A stretch of 18,231 nucleotides of DNA from Sulfuricella sp. (GTDB lineage Bacteria > Pseudomonadota > Gammaproteobacteria > Burkholderiales > Sulfuricellaceae): contig JAIOJM010000384.1 of assembly GCA_019911785.1 (NCBI GenBank), positions 1 through 18,231 of the forward strand, given 5' to 3'. The notes beneath the pieces are model-generated. The model saw only the letters and a program-made list of their open reading frames with translations. It did no database searches and was not told where the DNA came from. The stretch's first letter is position 1. Every line of letters begins with the position of its first letter. The translations under genes were made by a program, and so were the position numbers. Shown here one piece after another: positions 1 to 7,708 of this stretch.

Positions 1-203
1 GGAAACTGCCGGATTTCCCGCCCCTGATGAATTTCGGATATTTCCCAAGCACTTGACGGACTCCATGAAAGCCTGGCCGATTCTAGCACGCCGCCACCTG
101 CATGGCATAAACCCCGCGTTCGGGAACTTATATTGCGGTAACGGCCTCTTTTGTTTTATGCTTCCGTGTAATCGCACAAGAAAATCAATCCACAAAAAAA
201 ATC
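1..203. other. Upstream region of copper cluster, no confident gene
   Basis: No confident gene is seen here. A + strand frame is open from base 3 to a TGA at 54-56 and could be the last codons of an upstream gene, but the fragment is too short to identify. Another frame stays open from base 2 to 355, but it runs into the exported-protein gene and its translation looks like no protein I know. A promoter for the copper cluster should lie in the AT-richer stretch at about 128-200. I could not pick a convincing -35/-10 pair, and I see no CueR-type 19-bp-spacer palindrome. Confidence 0.4.
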
Positions 204-569
204 ATGAGGCACTGCCTGCGCAATCTCATCCTCGGCTTTCTGCTGCTGTGGCTTCCGCTGCAGGGGTTCGCCGCGGGCGGGATGTCGTTCTGCCGTCACA
301 ACCACACCCCGCCGGCAATACAGGCCGGGGTGCAAGACCATCATGTTGGCCATGATTGCAGCCATGATCAGGATACCCCCTCCGCCACAATGCAAATCCA
401 GTGCGACGATTGCGGCTATTGCCACCTGGGCGGCGCGCCCGCTCTGCTGCCCACGGCCTCCGGCCTGAGCGATAACGCCAGCTTCTCTTTCAAGTTCGCT
501 TTTGACACACACTTCCCTCTGTTCTTTCCCGAACAACCTCAGCGACCCCCTCACGCGCGCTTCTCCTGA
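204..569 (+). CDS. Small His/Cys-rich exported protein, possibly metal-binding (CzcI/DUF2946-like)
   Basis: The predicted protein is 121 aa. It starts with a signal peptide (residues 1-24: Arg at 2 and 6, a hydrophobic core LILGFLLLWLPL, then GFAA). The mature part is rich in possible metal ligands: C30, H32, H34, H46, H47, H50, C52, H54, C67, C70, C73 and H74. The ligands fall into a His cluster followed by a CxxCxxCH group. Small exported proteins with this layout often sit at the head of czc/cus-type efflux operons (CzcI-like or DUF2946-like). The family assignment rests on layout, not on a recognised signature. The gene lies 83 bp upstream of the cusF-like gene on the same strand. The ATG has no clear Shine-Dalgarno sequence, only an A-rich tract, so the start is uncertain. 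An antisense frame at 156-611 is open but has no signal peptide or recognisable content. Confidence 0.6.
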   Translation: MRHCLRNLILGFLLLWLPLQGFAAGGMSFCRHNHTPPAIQAGVQDHHVGHDCSHDQDTPSATMQIQCDDCGYCHLGGAPALLPTASGLSDNASFSFKFAFDTHFPLFFPEQPQRPPHARFS

Positions 570-652
570 ATTTACTTCCCGAATTCGATCTATAAAGTAA
601 CGACCAGCCAACGGATTGATCCGGCCATGGGCTATCGTACAAGGAGCACGTC

Positions 653-955
653 ATGAAAAAAGCGCTGACCACCCTCATCGCCGCCCTCGCCATGCTGGCG
701 GCCATTCCCAACCTTCATGCCGCCGATGCGGCGAGCGGCAGGGGCACGATCAACAAGGTCGACAATGCGGCCGGTTCCGTGAATATTTCCCACGAAGCCA
801 TTCCTGCCATCAAGTGGCCCGCCATGACCATGGACATCAAGGTCGCCGACAAGAAAATCCTGTCGGGTGTAAAGTCTGGCCAGACAGTCACCTTCGGCTT
901 GATCAAGGACCCCAAGGCAGGTTACGTGATCTCGCACATCGAGCCGGCAAAATAA
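653..955 (+). CDS. cusF: CusF-like periplasmic Cu(I)/Ag(I)-binding protein
   Basis: This 100-aa protein has a signal peptide ending near LHAADA (about residues 1-23) and a small OB-fold copper-binding domain. The metal site of CusF is complete: H47, W55, M58 and M60 have the same spacing (8, 3, 2) as H36, W44, M47 and M49 of mature E. coli CusF, within the WPAMTM block. In that family the Met and His residues bind Cu(I)/Ag(I) while the Trp caps the metal through a cation-pi contact. The protein hands metal to the CusB adaptor. The start is supported by AAGGAG 7 bases upstream of the ATG. The gene is followed by the TolC-family channel after 57 bp that contain a hairpin. CusF can be a separate gene or fused to CusB; here it is separate. 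Confidence 0.92.
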   Translation: MKKALTTLIAALAMLAAIPNLHAADAASGRGTINKVDNAAGSVNISHEAIPAIKWPAMTMDIKVADKKILSGVKSGQTVTFGLIKDPKAGYVISHIEPAK

Positions 956-962
956 GCCTCCT

Positions 963-987
963 GGTGGGAGACCGCATGGCTCCCACC
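963..987 (+). repeat. 8-bp-stem hairpin between cusF and cusC
   Basis: GGTGGGAG at 963-970 pairs perfectly with CTCCCACC at 980-987 across a 9-nt loop. It begins 7 bases after the cusF stop codon and lies upstream of the cusC ribosome-binding site. No T-run follows, so it is not a standard terminator. An mRNA-stabilising or processing hairpin, or a remnant of a dispersed GGGAG/CTCCC-type palindrome, fits better. Its function is inferred only. Confidence 0.55.
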
Positions 988-1012
988 CGCACGCATCGAA
1001 AGGACAGAGGCC

Positions 1013-2308
1013 ATGAAACCTCCCCGTCATCCCTTTAAGTCAGGCGGGCTGCGGCTGATCGCGCTTGCGCTGACCTTAGCCGCATCGCCGGCACTGGCCG
1101 AACCCACTGCATCGCTGCCCGGCGCCAGCGTGGAAAATCTGCTCGAACTGGCGCGCAGCCAGAACCCCGAGTTCGCCGCCATGCGCTACGAAGCGGAAGC
1201 GGCGGCGGAGCGGGTATATCCCGCCGGCACTCTACCCGACCCGACGCTGCGCACCGAGCTGCGCGACATCACCAACCAGGGCACGGATGCCAGCCCCAAC
1301 CTGCTGCCCGGACGGATCGGCAGCACCAAATACACCCTGATCCAGCCCGTGCCGTTCTGGGGCAAGCGCGACCTGAAGCAGGATGTGGCGGAAGCCCAGG
1401 CCAACCAGGCCAGGGGCAGCGCATCGGCAAGCTGGGCGGAACTGGCGGCCCGCATCAAGACAGCCTATGCCCAGCATTATGTGCTGGTACATACCGAGGC
1501 CCTGACCAGGGAAATCCTCGGCCTGGTCGGCAGCCTGGAAAAAATCACCCAGGCGCGCTATGCCAGCGGCCTGGCGCCGCAGCAGGACGTGATCCGCGTT
1601 CAGGTCGAACGGACCGGCATGCGCGGCGAACTGGCGGCGATCGGCAACGAGCGCCACCATGCCCAGGTCAAGCTCAACACCCTGCTGAAACGGCCGGCGA
1701 TGGCCCCCCTGGCCGATCCCGAACGCTTGCGCCCGATTCCGTCGCCCGCCAGACTCGATCATGGCGCGCTGGAAGAACGCCTGCGCAGCCGCAACCCGCA
1801 GCTTTTCGTCGAGGAAGCGCGCGTTACCGCCGCCGCCAAAAACCGCGAACTGATTTACCGCAACCGCTATCCCGATTTCAACCTGGGCCTGTCGCCGGTC
1901 CAGACCGGCAGCCGGATCAACGAATGGGAGCTGATGATCGAGCTCAACATCCCGCTGCAGCAGGAAAGCCGCCGCTCCCAGGAGCGCGAGGCACAGGCCA
2001 TGCTGGCGGCAGCCGAATCGCGCAAGGAGGCCACCCAGAACCAGCTGCTCGCCGATCTGGCCGAAAACATCGCCGCCCTCGATACGGCCCGCTATTCCGA
2101 GAACCTGACCCGCACCAGCTTCCTGCCCCAGGCCGAGCTGAGCTTCAAGGCTGCGCTGGCGGGCTATGAAACCGGCAAGCTGGATTTCGCCACCCTGCTC
2201 GACGCCCAGCGCCAGATCCGCAAGGCCAAGCTGGACGCCCTCAAGGCGCAGGGTGAAATGCAGGTACGGCTGGCCGAAATCGAACGACTGTTGGGAGAAG
2301 ACCTATGA
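1013..2308 (+). CDS. cusC: TolC-family outer-membrane efflux protein (CusC/CzcC-like)
   Basis: This 431-aa protein is the outer-membrane channel of the tripartite heavy-metal efflux system. It has an Arg/Lys-rich N-terminus, a hydrophobic stretch and a signal peptidase I type site (about residue 29, PALAEP), then two outer-membrane-efflux repeats at about 40-225 and 240-430. These have the long Ala/Glu/Gln-rich coiled-coil segments expected of the periplasmic tunnel. There is no lipobox cysteine, unlike E. coli CusC, which is a lipoprotein. In that respect it is nearer to CzcC-type channels, and the symbol is given by operon context. A purine-rich AGGACAGAGG lies before the ATG. The TGA stop overlaps the ATG of the adaptor gene (ATGA), indicating translational coupling. 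Confidence 0.88.
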   Translation: MKPPRHPFKSGGLRLIALALTLAASPALAEPTASLPGASVENLLELARSQNPEFAAMRYEAEAAAERVYPAGTLPDPTLRTELRDITNQGTDASPNLLPGRIGSTKYTLIQPVPFWGKRDLKQDVAEAQANQARGSASASWAELAARIKTAYAQHYVLVHTEALTREILGLVGSLEKITQARYASGLAPQQDVIRVQVERTGMRGELAAIGNERHHAQVKLNTLLKRPAMAPLADPERLRPIPSPARLDHGALEERLRSRNPQLFVEEARVTAAAKNRELIYRNRYPDFNLGLSPVQTGSRINEWELMIELNIPLQQESRRSQEREAQAMLAAAESRKEATQNQLLADLAENIAALDTARYSENLTRTSFLPQAELSFKAALAGYETGKLDFATLLDAQRQIRKAKLDALKAQGEMQVRLAEIERLLGEDL

Positions 2309-3630
2309 ACAAGACCACAGCCATTGCAATGAGCGCAGTCATCGCCGCCGCACTGGGCGCCGGCTACTGGCTGGGCAACCAGGGCGCGTTCGGGCCGGGC
2401 GCAACGCCGACAGCACCTGTGGCCAGCAGCGCACCGGCCAAGAAGGAGCCCAAGCTCCTGTTTTACCGCAACCCGATGGGCCTGCCCGACACTTCGCCGG
2501 TGCCGAAGAAGGACGAAATGGGGATGGACTACATCCCGGTCTACGAGGGTGAAGAGGACAGCAGGCCCGAGGCGGCGAAACAGGTCAAAATCAGCCCCGA
2601 GAAAATCCAGAAACTGGGCGTGCGCACCGAGGCCGCCAGCCTGCGCGATCTGGCACGCAGCATTCGTGTTGTCGGCCGGGTCGAAGCCGACGAACGCCTG
2701 ACCTATACGATCGCCCCCAAATTCGAGGGCTGGATCGAGAAGCTGCACGTCAACACCACCGGCCAGACGGTGGGGAAAGGCCAGCCCCTGCTTGAGGTCT
2801 ACAGCCCGGAACTGGTATCGGCGCAGAAGGAATACGCCATTGCCCAACAAGGCCAGCGCGACCTGAAGAACGCGAGTTCGGAAGCGCAGGCGGGGATGAA
2901 ACAACTGGCCGAATCCAGCCTGACCCGCCTGAGAAACTGGGATATCTCCGACGAGCAGATCCAGACCCTGAGCAAAAGCGGCGACAGCAAACGCACCCTC
3001 ACCTACCGCTCGCCGGCCAACGGCATCGTGATGGAGAAGAAAGCGGTGCAGGGCATGCGCTTCACGCCCGGCGAAGTGCTGTACCAGATCGCCGACCTGT
3101 CTTCGGTGTGGATCATCGCCGACGTGTTCGAGCAGGATCTGGCGCTGGTCAAGCCGGGGCAGAATGCCAGGGTCAAGGTCAATGCCTACCCCGGCAAGGA
3201 ATTTTCCGCCAGGGTGGTCTATGTCTATCCCACCCTCAACGCCCAGACCCGCAGCGTGCCGGTGCGGCTCGAACTCGCCAATCCGGGCGGACTGCTCAAG
3301 CCGGCAATGTATGCCGATGTCGAACTGGCTGCGCCCAGCCAGGGAAAAGTGCTGACCGTTCCGGTTTCGGCGGTGCTCCATGGCGGCATCCGTCAGAGCG
3401 TGCTGGTGGAACTGGCCGAAGGCCGTTTCGAGCCGCGCGAAGTGAAGCTCGGCGTGCAGGGGAACGACTACGTCGAGATACTGGAAGGGGTCGGCGAAGG
3501 CGAAAAGGTCGTGGTCACGGCCAATTTCCTGATCGACTCGGAAAGCAATCTCAAGGCGGCTTTCAGCAACCTGACCGCTGGTCAGGCCAAACCCGCTGCG
3601 ACTCCAGCCACCGCTCACGAGGGGCACTGA
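2305..3630 (+). CDS. cusB: CusB-type RND periplasmic adaptor (membrane fusion protein)
   Basis: This 441-aa protein links the inner-membrane pump to the outer-membrane channel and relays Cu(I)/Ag(I). An N-terminal membrane anchor or uncleaved signal lies at residues 5-24. It is followed by a short heavy-metal-binding segment at about 50-80 (YRNPMGLPDTSPVPKKDEMG with M58, M72, M74), which has Met rather than Cys ligands as in the CusB group. The lipoyl/barrel-sandwich hybrid follows from about 125, with GWIEKLHVNTTGQTVGKGQP and a long helical hairpin, then beta-barrel and membrane-proximal domains to about 410. The C-terminus is a short Ala/Thr tail ending HEGH, possibly another weak metal site. 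The start ATG overlaps the cusC stop, and the next gene starts 1 bp after the TGA. The Met-only site supports monovalent copper/silver over zinc or cobalt. Confidence 0.93.
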   Translation: MNKTTAIAMSAVIAAALGAGYWLGNQGAFGPGATPTAPVASSAPAKKEPKLLFYRNPMGLPDTSPVPKKDEMGMDYIPVYEGEEDSRPEAAKQVKISPEKIQKLGVRTEAASLRDLARSIRVVGRVEADERLTYTIAPKFEGWIEKLHVNTTGQTVGKGQPLLEVYSPELVSAQKEYAIAQQGQRDLKNASSEAQAGMKQLAESSLTRLRNWDISDEQIQTLSKSGDSKRTLTYRSPANGIVMEKKAVQGMRFTPGEVLYQIADLSSVWIIADVFEQDLALVKPGQNARVKVNAYPGKEFSARVVYVYPTLNAQTRSVPVRLELANPGGLLKPAMYADVELAAPSQGKVLTVPVSAVLHGGIRQSVLVELAEGRFEPREVKLGVQGNDYVEILEGVGEGEKVVVTANFLIDSESNLKAAFSNLTAGQAKPAATPATAHEGH

Positions 3631-3631
3631 C

Positions 3632-6600
3632 ATGCTCAACCGCCTCATCGAATGGTCGGCGCGCAACGTCTTCCTGGTATTGCTGGCCACCCTCGCCATT
3701 ATCGGTGGGGGAATCTATGCAGTGCTTAGGACGCCGCTCGACGCCCTGCCCGACCTCTCCGACGCCCAGGTCATCATCTATACCGAGTATTCCGGCCAGG
3801 CCCCGCAAGTAGTGGAAGACCAGGTCACTTACCCGCTCACCACGGCCATGCTGTCGGTGCCGAAATCGAAAGTCGTGCGCGGCTTTTCCTTCTTCGGCGC
3901 CTCGTTCGTCTACGTGATTTTTGAGGACGGCACCGATATCTACTGGGCGCGTTCGCGCGTGCTGGAATACCTCACCTCCCTAACAGGTCGCCTGCCGCAA
4001 GGCGTCTCGCCCCAGCTCGGGCCGGATGCCACCGGCGTGGGCTGGGTCTACCAGTACGCGGTGCTGGCGAAGAACAAATCCCTGGCCGAACTGCGCACCA
4101 TCCAGGACTGGTATCTGCGCTACCAGCTCACCAAGGCGCCGGGTGTGGCGGAAGTCGCCAGCATCGGCGGCTTCGTCCAGCAATACCAGGTGGTGGTCGA
4201 CCCGCGCCGGTTGCAGGCTTACGGCATACCGCTGTCCAGGGTTTCCCGGGTGATCCGCGACTCCAACCGCGATGTCGGCGGGCGCGTGGTGGAAATGGCC
4301 GAAACCGAGTACATGGTGCGCGGCAAGGGCTATCTGCGCGGCAAGGGCGATCTGGAGCAGATCGTGGTCAAGAGCGAAAAGGGTGTGCCGGTGCTGTTGC
4401 GCGACATCGCCCGGGTCGAGCTCGGGCCGGACGAGCGGCGCGGCCTGACCGAGCTCAACGGCGAGGGCGAGGTGGTATCCGGCATCGTCATGGCACGCTA
4501 CGGCCAGAATGCGCTGGAGGTGATCGCCAACATCAAGGAGAAAATCAGGGAAGTCGCCAGCGGCCTGCCGGAGGGGGTGAGCATAGCAACGGTGTACGAC
4601 CGCTCCGACCTGATCCTGCGCGCCATCGCCAACCTCAGGACCACGCTGCTGGAAGAGTCCGCCATCGTCGCCCTGGTCTGCATCGTGTTCCTGCTCCATG
4701 TGCGCAGCGCCCTGGTCGCCATCATCATGCTGCCGGTAGGGGTGCTGATCGCCTTCATCGCCATGCGGCTGCTGGGGATGAACTCCAACATCATGAGCCT
4801 GGGCGGCATCGCCATCGCCATCGGCGCGATGGTGGACGCGGCCATCGTCATGATCGAGAACGCCCACAAGCATCTGGAACGGTTATCTGTAGGAGGCCCG
4901 CCCTCGGGCCGATTGAATCGCGGCGAGGGCGCCGCTCCCACAGAAGAGGCCCTCTCTCTCTCGGCCCGTATGAATGCCATCATCTCGGCCTGCAAGGAAG
5001 TCGGCCCGGCGCTGTTCTTCTCGCTGCTGATCATCACCGTCTCCTTCCTGCCGGTGTTCACGCTGGAAGCGCAGGAAGGACGGCTGTTCTCGCCGCTCGC
5101 CTTCACCAAAACCTTCGCCATGGCCGGCGCAGCGCTGCTCTCCGTCACGCTGGTACCGGTGCTGATGATGCTGTTCATACGCGGCCAGATCATCCCCGAG
5201 GCGAAGAATCCGGTGAACCGCTTCCTGATCTGGCTGTACCGGCCGGTGATCGCCTGGGTGATGCAGTGGAAGAAACTGACTATCGCCCTGGCTCTGGGAG
5301 CCGTGGTGGTGAGCCTGTATCCGGCGACAAAACTCGGCAGCGAGTTCATGCCCACCCTTAACGAAGGCACGCTGTTCTACATGCCCACCGGGCTGCCCGG
5401 CATGTCGGTGACCAAGGCGGCGGAACTGCTGCAAACCCAGAACAAGATCATCAAGGGCTTCCCCGAAGTGGCCTCGGTCTACGGCAAGGCCGGGCGCGCG
5501 CAAACCGCCACCGACCCGGCGCCGCTGGAGATGTTCGAGACCATCATCAACCTCAAGCCGGAGGCCGAATGGCGGCCCGGCCTGACCATAGACAAGCTGA
5601 TTGCCGAACTGGACAAGGCCCTGCAGATCCCCGGCATCGCCAATTCCTGGACCATGCCGATCAAGGCGCGCATCGACATGCTCTCCACCGGCATCCGCAC
5701 CCCTATCGGCATCAAGGTGTTCGGCAAGGATCTGGACGGCATGGAAAAGCTGGCCAAGGAGATCGAGGCCGTGGTGAAGCAGGTACCGGGCACCACCAGC
5801 GCCTACGCCGAGCGTCTTACCGGCGGCCTGTATCTGAACATCGAGCCGCAGCGCGATCAGCTGGCCCGCTACGGCATCACCGTGGGCGAGCTGCAGGACG
5901 TGATCGCCACCGCCCTCGGCGGGGAAACAGTCACCACCACGGTGGAAGGCCGCGAGCGCTTCGGCGTCAGCGTGCGCTATCCGCGCGAGTTGCGCAGCGA
6001 CCCGCAGACAATCGCCACACAGGTGCTGGTGCCGGTCGGCGGCGAAATGGGCGGTCCTGCCGCGATGGTGCCGCTAGGCCAGCTTGCCCGGATCGAGATC
6101 GCCAGAGGCGCACCCGCAATCCGCACCGAGAACGCCCTGCTGTCGGCATACATCTACGTCGACATCCGCGACCGCGACATCGGCGGCTATGTGCGCGAGG
6201 CACAGCAGGCGGTGCGCGACAAGGTCAAGTTCCCGCCCGGCTACTACGCCACCTGGAGCGGCCAGTTCGAGTACATGGAGCGCGCCACCGAGAAGATGAA
6301 GATCGTCATCCCGGTCACGCTGGCGATCATCTTCGTGCTGCTCTACCTCAACTTCCGCCGCATGACAGAAACCCTGATCGTGATGCTGTCGGTGCCCTTC
6401 GCCCTGGTTGGCGGAGTGTGGCTGATGTGGGCGCTGGGCTACAACCTGTCGGTCGCGGTGGCTGTGGGCTTCATCGCCCTGGCCGGAGTGGCGGCAGAGA
6501 CCGGGGTGGTGATGCTGATCTACCTCGACCACGCGCTTAATGAAATCAAGGCCCGGCGCGAGGCCGAAGGCAAATCCCTGGCCCCGGCCGATCTCTATGC

Positions 6601-6832
6601 TGCGGTGATGGAAGGCGCGGTGGAGCGGGTGCGGCCGAAGATGATGACCGTGGTGGCGATCATGGCCGGCCTATTGCCGATCATGTGGAGCAGCGGCACC
6701 GGCTCCGAGGTGATGAGCCGCATCGCCGCGCCGATGGTGGGCGGCATGATTTCATCAACGATTTTGACCCTGATCGTCATTCCGGCGCTCTACGCCTTGG
6801 TCAAGGAATGGGCACTTTTCAAGCGGAGTTAG
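3632..6832 (+). CDS. cusA: CusA-type HME-RND copper/silver efflux pump with repeat-derived loop
   Basis: This 1066-aa proton-driven inner-membrane pump is close in length to E. coli CusA (1047 aa). TM1 is at about 12-31, TM2-6 at about 340-530 and TM8-12 at about 880-1060, with large periplasmic domains between. The TM4 heavy-metal motif GAMVDAAIVMIENAHK is intact, with D402 and E409. The three methionines of the CusA metal site are present: M584, M634 and M683 align with M573, M623 and M672 of E. coli CusA at a constant offset of 11. This argues for Cu(I)/Ag(I) export. The oddity is the cytoplasmic loop after TM4: between HKHLE and EVGPALF there are 39 residues against 25 in E. coli as I recall it. 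About 18 of these (V420-T437) are encoded by a palindromic repeat at 4888-4942. The reading frame is kept and no stop is introduced. Confidence 0.95.
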   Translation: MLNRLIEWSARNVFLVLLATLAIIGGGIYAVLRTPLDALPDLSDAQVIIYTEYSGQAPQVVEDQVTYPLTTAMLSVPKSKVVRGFSFFGASFVYVIFEDGTDIYWARSRVLEYLTSLTGRLPQGVSPQLGPDATGVGWVYQYAVLAKNKSLAELRTIQDWYLRYQLTKAPGVAEVASIGGFVQQYQVVVDPRRLQAYGIPLSRVSRVIRDSNRDVGGRVVEMAETEYMVRGKGYLRGKGDLEQIVVKSEKGVPVLLRDIARVELGPDERRGLTELNGEGEVVSGIVMARYGQNALEVIANIKEKIREVASGLPEGVSIATVYDRSDLILRAIANLRTTLLEESAIVALVCIVFLLHVRSALVAIIMLPVGVLIAFIAMRLLGMNSNIMSLGGIAIAIGAMVDAAIVMIENAHKHLERLSVGGPPSGRLNRGEGAAPTEEALSLSARMNAIISACKEVGPALFFSLLIITVSFLPVFTLEAQEGRLFSPLAFTKTFAMAGAALLSVTLVPVLMMLFIRGQIIPEAKNPVNRFLIWLYRPVIAWVMQWKKLTIALALGAVVVSLYPATKLGSEFMPTLNEGTLFYMPTGLPGMSVTKAAELLQTQNKIIKGFPEVASVYGKAGRAQTATDPAPLEMFETIINLKPEAEWRPGLTIDKLIAELDKALQIPGIANSWTMPIKARIDMLSTGIRTPIGIKVFGKDLDGMEKLAKEIEAVVKQVPGTTSAYAERLTGGLYLNIEPQRDQLARYGITVGELQDVIATALGGETVTTTVEGRERFGVSVRYPRELRSDPQTIATQVLVPVGGEMGGPAAMVPLGQLARIEIARGAPAIRTENALLSAYIYVDIRDRDIGGYVREAQQAVRDKVKFPPGYYATWSGQFEYMERATEKMKIVIPVTLAIIFVLLYLNFRRMTETLIVMLSVPFALVGGVWLMWALGYNLSVAVAVGFIALAGVAAETGVVMLIYLDHALNEIKARREAEGKSLAPADLYAAVMEGAVERVRPKMMTVVAIMAGLLPIMWSSGTGSEVMSRIAAPMVGGMISSTILTLIVIPALYALVKEWALFKRS
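4888..4942. repeat. REPIN-like double hairpin inside cusA coding sequence
   Basis: This is a 55-nt near-palindrome. The ends TGTAGGAG (4888-4895) and CTCCCACA (4935-4942) are complementary at 7 of 8 positions. Hairpin 1 at 4895-4910 is GGCCCG-CCCT-CGGGCC, and hairpin 2 at 4920-4935 is GCGGCG-AGGG-CGCCGC. The centre CGATT-G-AATCG (4910-4920) is itself palindromic. The stems differ in sequence but each is perfectly self-complementary, and the loops CCCT and AGGG are complementary. This is how two inverted REP units look. The GTAGGAG/CTCCCAC ends with GC-rich stems resemble a dispersed palindrome type I know from proteobacterial genomes. It is read in frame as cusA codons 419-437. Confidence 0.8.
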
Positions 6833-6833
6833 C

Positions 6834-7277
6834 ATGAACAAGAAACTGATACTCACCCTGAGCGTTGCACTACTGGCCGGCTGCGGCGAGGGCGCCAAAC
6901 CGCCGGAAGTTCAGGGCAGGGGCCTGCGCCAGTACGACAGGAACGTACTGGCGCGCGGCGAGCGAATATTCCTGACCAATTGCGCGGTATGCCACGGCAG
7001 CGGCGGCGAAGGCAAACCCGACTGGCAGCAGCCCGGCCCGGACGGCAAGCTTCTGCCCCCGCCGCTGGACGGCAACGGCCGGGTCTGGCGTCTCACCAGC
7101 AGCCAGATGAAACAGTTCGTCCACCAAGGCAGCCCTGATGGCCGAGCCAACATGCCGGCCTGGCAGGGCAAGCTGTCGGAGCAGGAGATCGACGATACGG
7201 TCACCTGGATTACCTCCTTGTGGTCAGATCAGATTTATCTGAACTGGAAAACAAATACCGAGCGCCCCGCCCAATAA
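6834..7277 (+). CDS. Class I c-type cytochrome lipoprotein downstream of cusA
   Basis: This is a 147-aa single-haem cytochrome c. The N-terminus is a lipoprotein signal with lipobox LAGC (lipidated Cys17), so it should be anchored to a membrane facing the periplasm. The haem attachment site CAVCH is at C50, C53 and H54, and the likely sixth ligand is M107 in ANMPAW, near the end of the usual cytochrome c fold. The start codon lies 1 bp after the cusA stop, so it is part of the cus transcript. Its electron-transfer partner is not evident. A role in redox handling of periplasmic copper, or simply co-expression under metal stress, is conjecture. It is followed after 41 bp by a DUF302 gene. Confidence 0.88.
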   Translation: MNKKLILTLSVALLAGCGEGAKPPEVQGRGLRQYDRNVLARGERIFLTNCAVCHGSGGEGKPDWQQPGPDGKLLPPPLDGNGRVWRLTSSQMKQFVHQGSPDGRANMPAWQGKLSEQEIDDTVTWITSLWSDQIYLNWKTNTERPAQ

Positions 7278-7318
7278 TTTTGTAAAATCAGCATTTTCTA
7301 ATTTACTTGGAGATTTCC

Positions 7319-7708
7319 ATGTACGGATTCAGCACCCAACTCGACATCCCCTTCGATGCAGCCGTGGCAAAGACCATCGACGCCCTGAAAGCGGAAGGCT
7401 TCGGCGTCCTCACCGATATCGACGTGAAAGCCACCATGAAGGCCAAGCTCAACATCGATGGCCGCCCCTACCGCATCCTCGGCGCCTGCAACCCGCCGCT
7501 GGCGCACCGCGCCATCGAGGCCGACCCGGATATCGGCCTGCTGCTGCCCTGCAACGTGGTGGTGCGCGAAGAAGCCGACGGCAAGATTACGGTCGCCTTC
7601 ATGGATCCATCCGCCGTGCTGAAACTGGTGGACAAGCCCGGCATCGAAGAACTGGCGGCGGAAGTGAAAGGCCGGCTTGAGCGGGTGCGCGACAGCCTCA
7701 AGGCGTGA
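7319..7708 (+). CDS. DUF302 family protein
   Basis: This 129-aa protein has no signal peptide and fits the DUF302 family. The early pattern [33 protein letters not shown] matches the family's typical opening, followed by [42 protein letters not shown]57 and C78 lie in the two conserved blocks. The biochemical role of the family is unknown to me; members are often found with sulfur, copper or redox genes. The chosen start is the ATG at 7319, with TTGGAG 6 bases upstream. A TTG at 7307 in the same frame would lie on top of that ribosome-binding site and is unlikely. The last codons overlap the GTG start of aat by 4 bp (GTGA), suggesting co-translation. Confidence 0.85.
   Translation: MYGFSTQLDIPFDAAVAKTIDALKAEGFGVLTDIDVKATMKAKLNIDGRPYRILGACNPPLAHRAIEADPDIGLLLPCNVVVREEADGKITVAFMDPSAVLKLVDKPGIEELAAEVKGRLERVRDSLKA

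Noticed and set aside
150..180. Stretch resembling a lac-type promoter (TTTATGCTTCCG)
   Set aside because: No -35/-10 pair with acceptable spacing could be built from it; the likeness is superficial.
53..355. Open + frame upstream of and overlapping the exported-protein gene
   Set aside because: There is no ribosome-binding site and no recognisable content. The 204 start gives a clear signal peptide and metal-ligand pattern in another frame.
2164..3699. 511-codon - strand open frame across cusB
   Set aside because: It is a shadow of cusB, which has full adaptor motifs and translational coupling with cusC and cusA.
7278..7318. AT-rich promoter or terminator between the cytochrome and DUF302 genes
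   Set aside because: The AAAAT-CAGC-ATTTT stem is too weak for a terminator, and no -35/-10 pair with good spacing was found.
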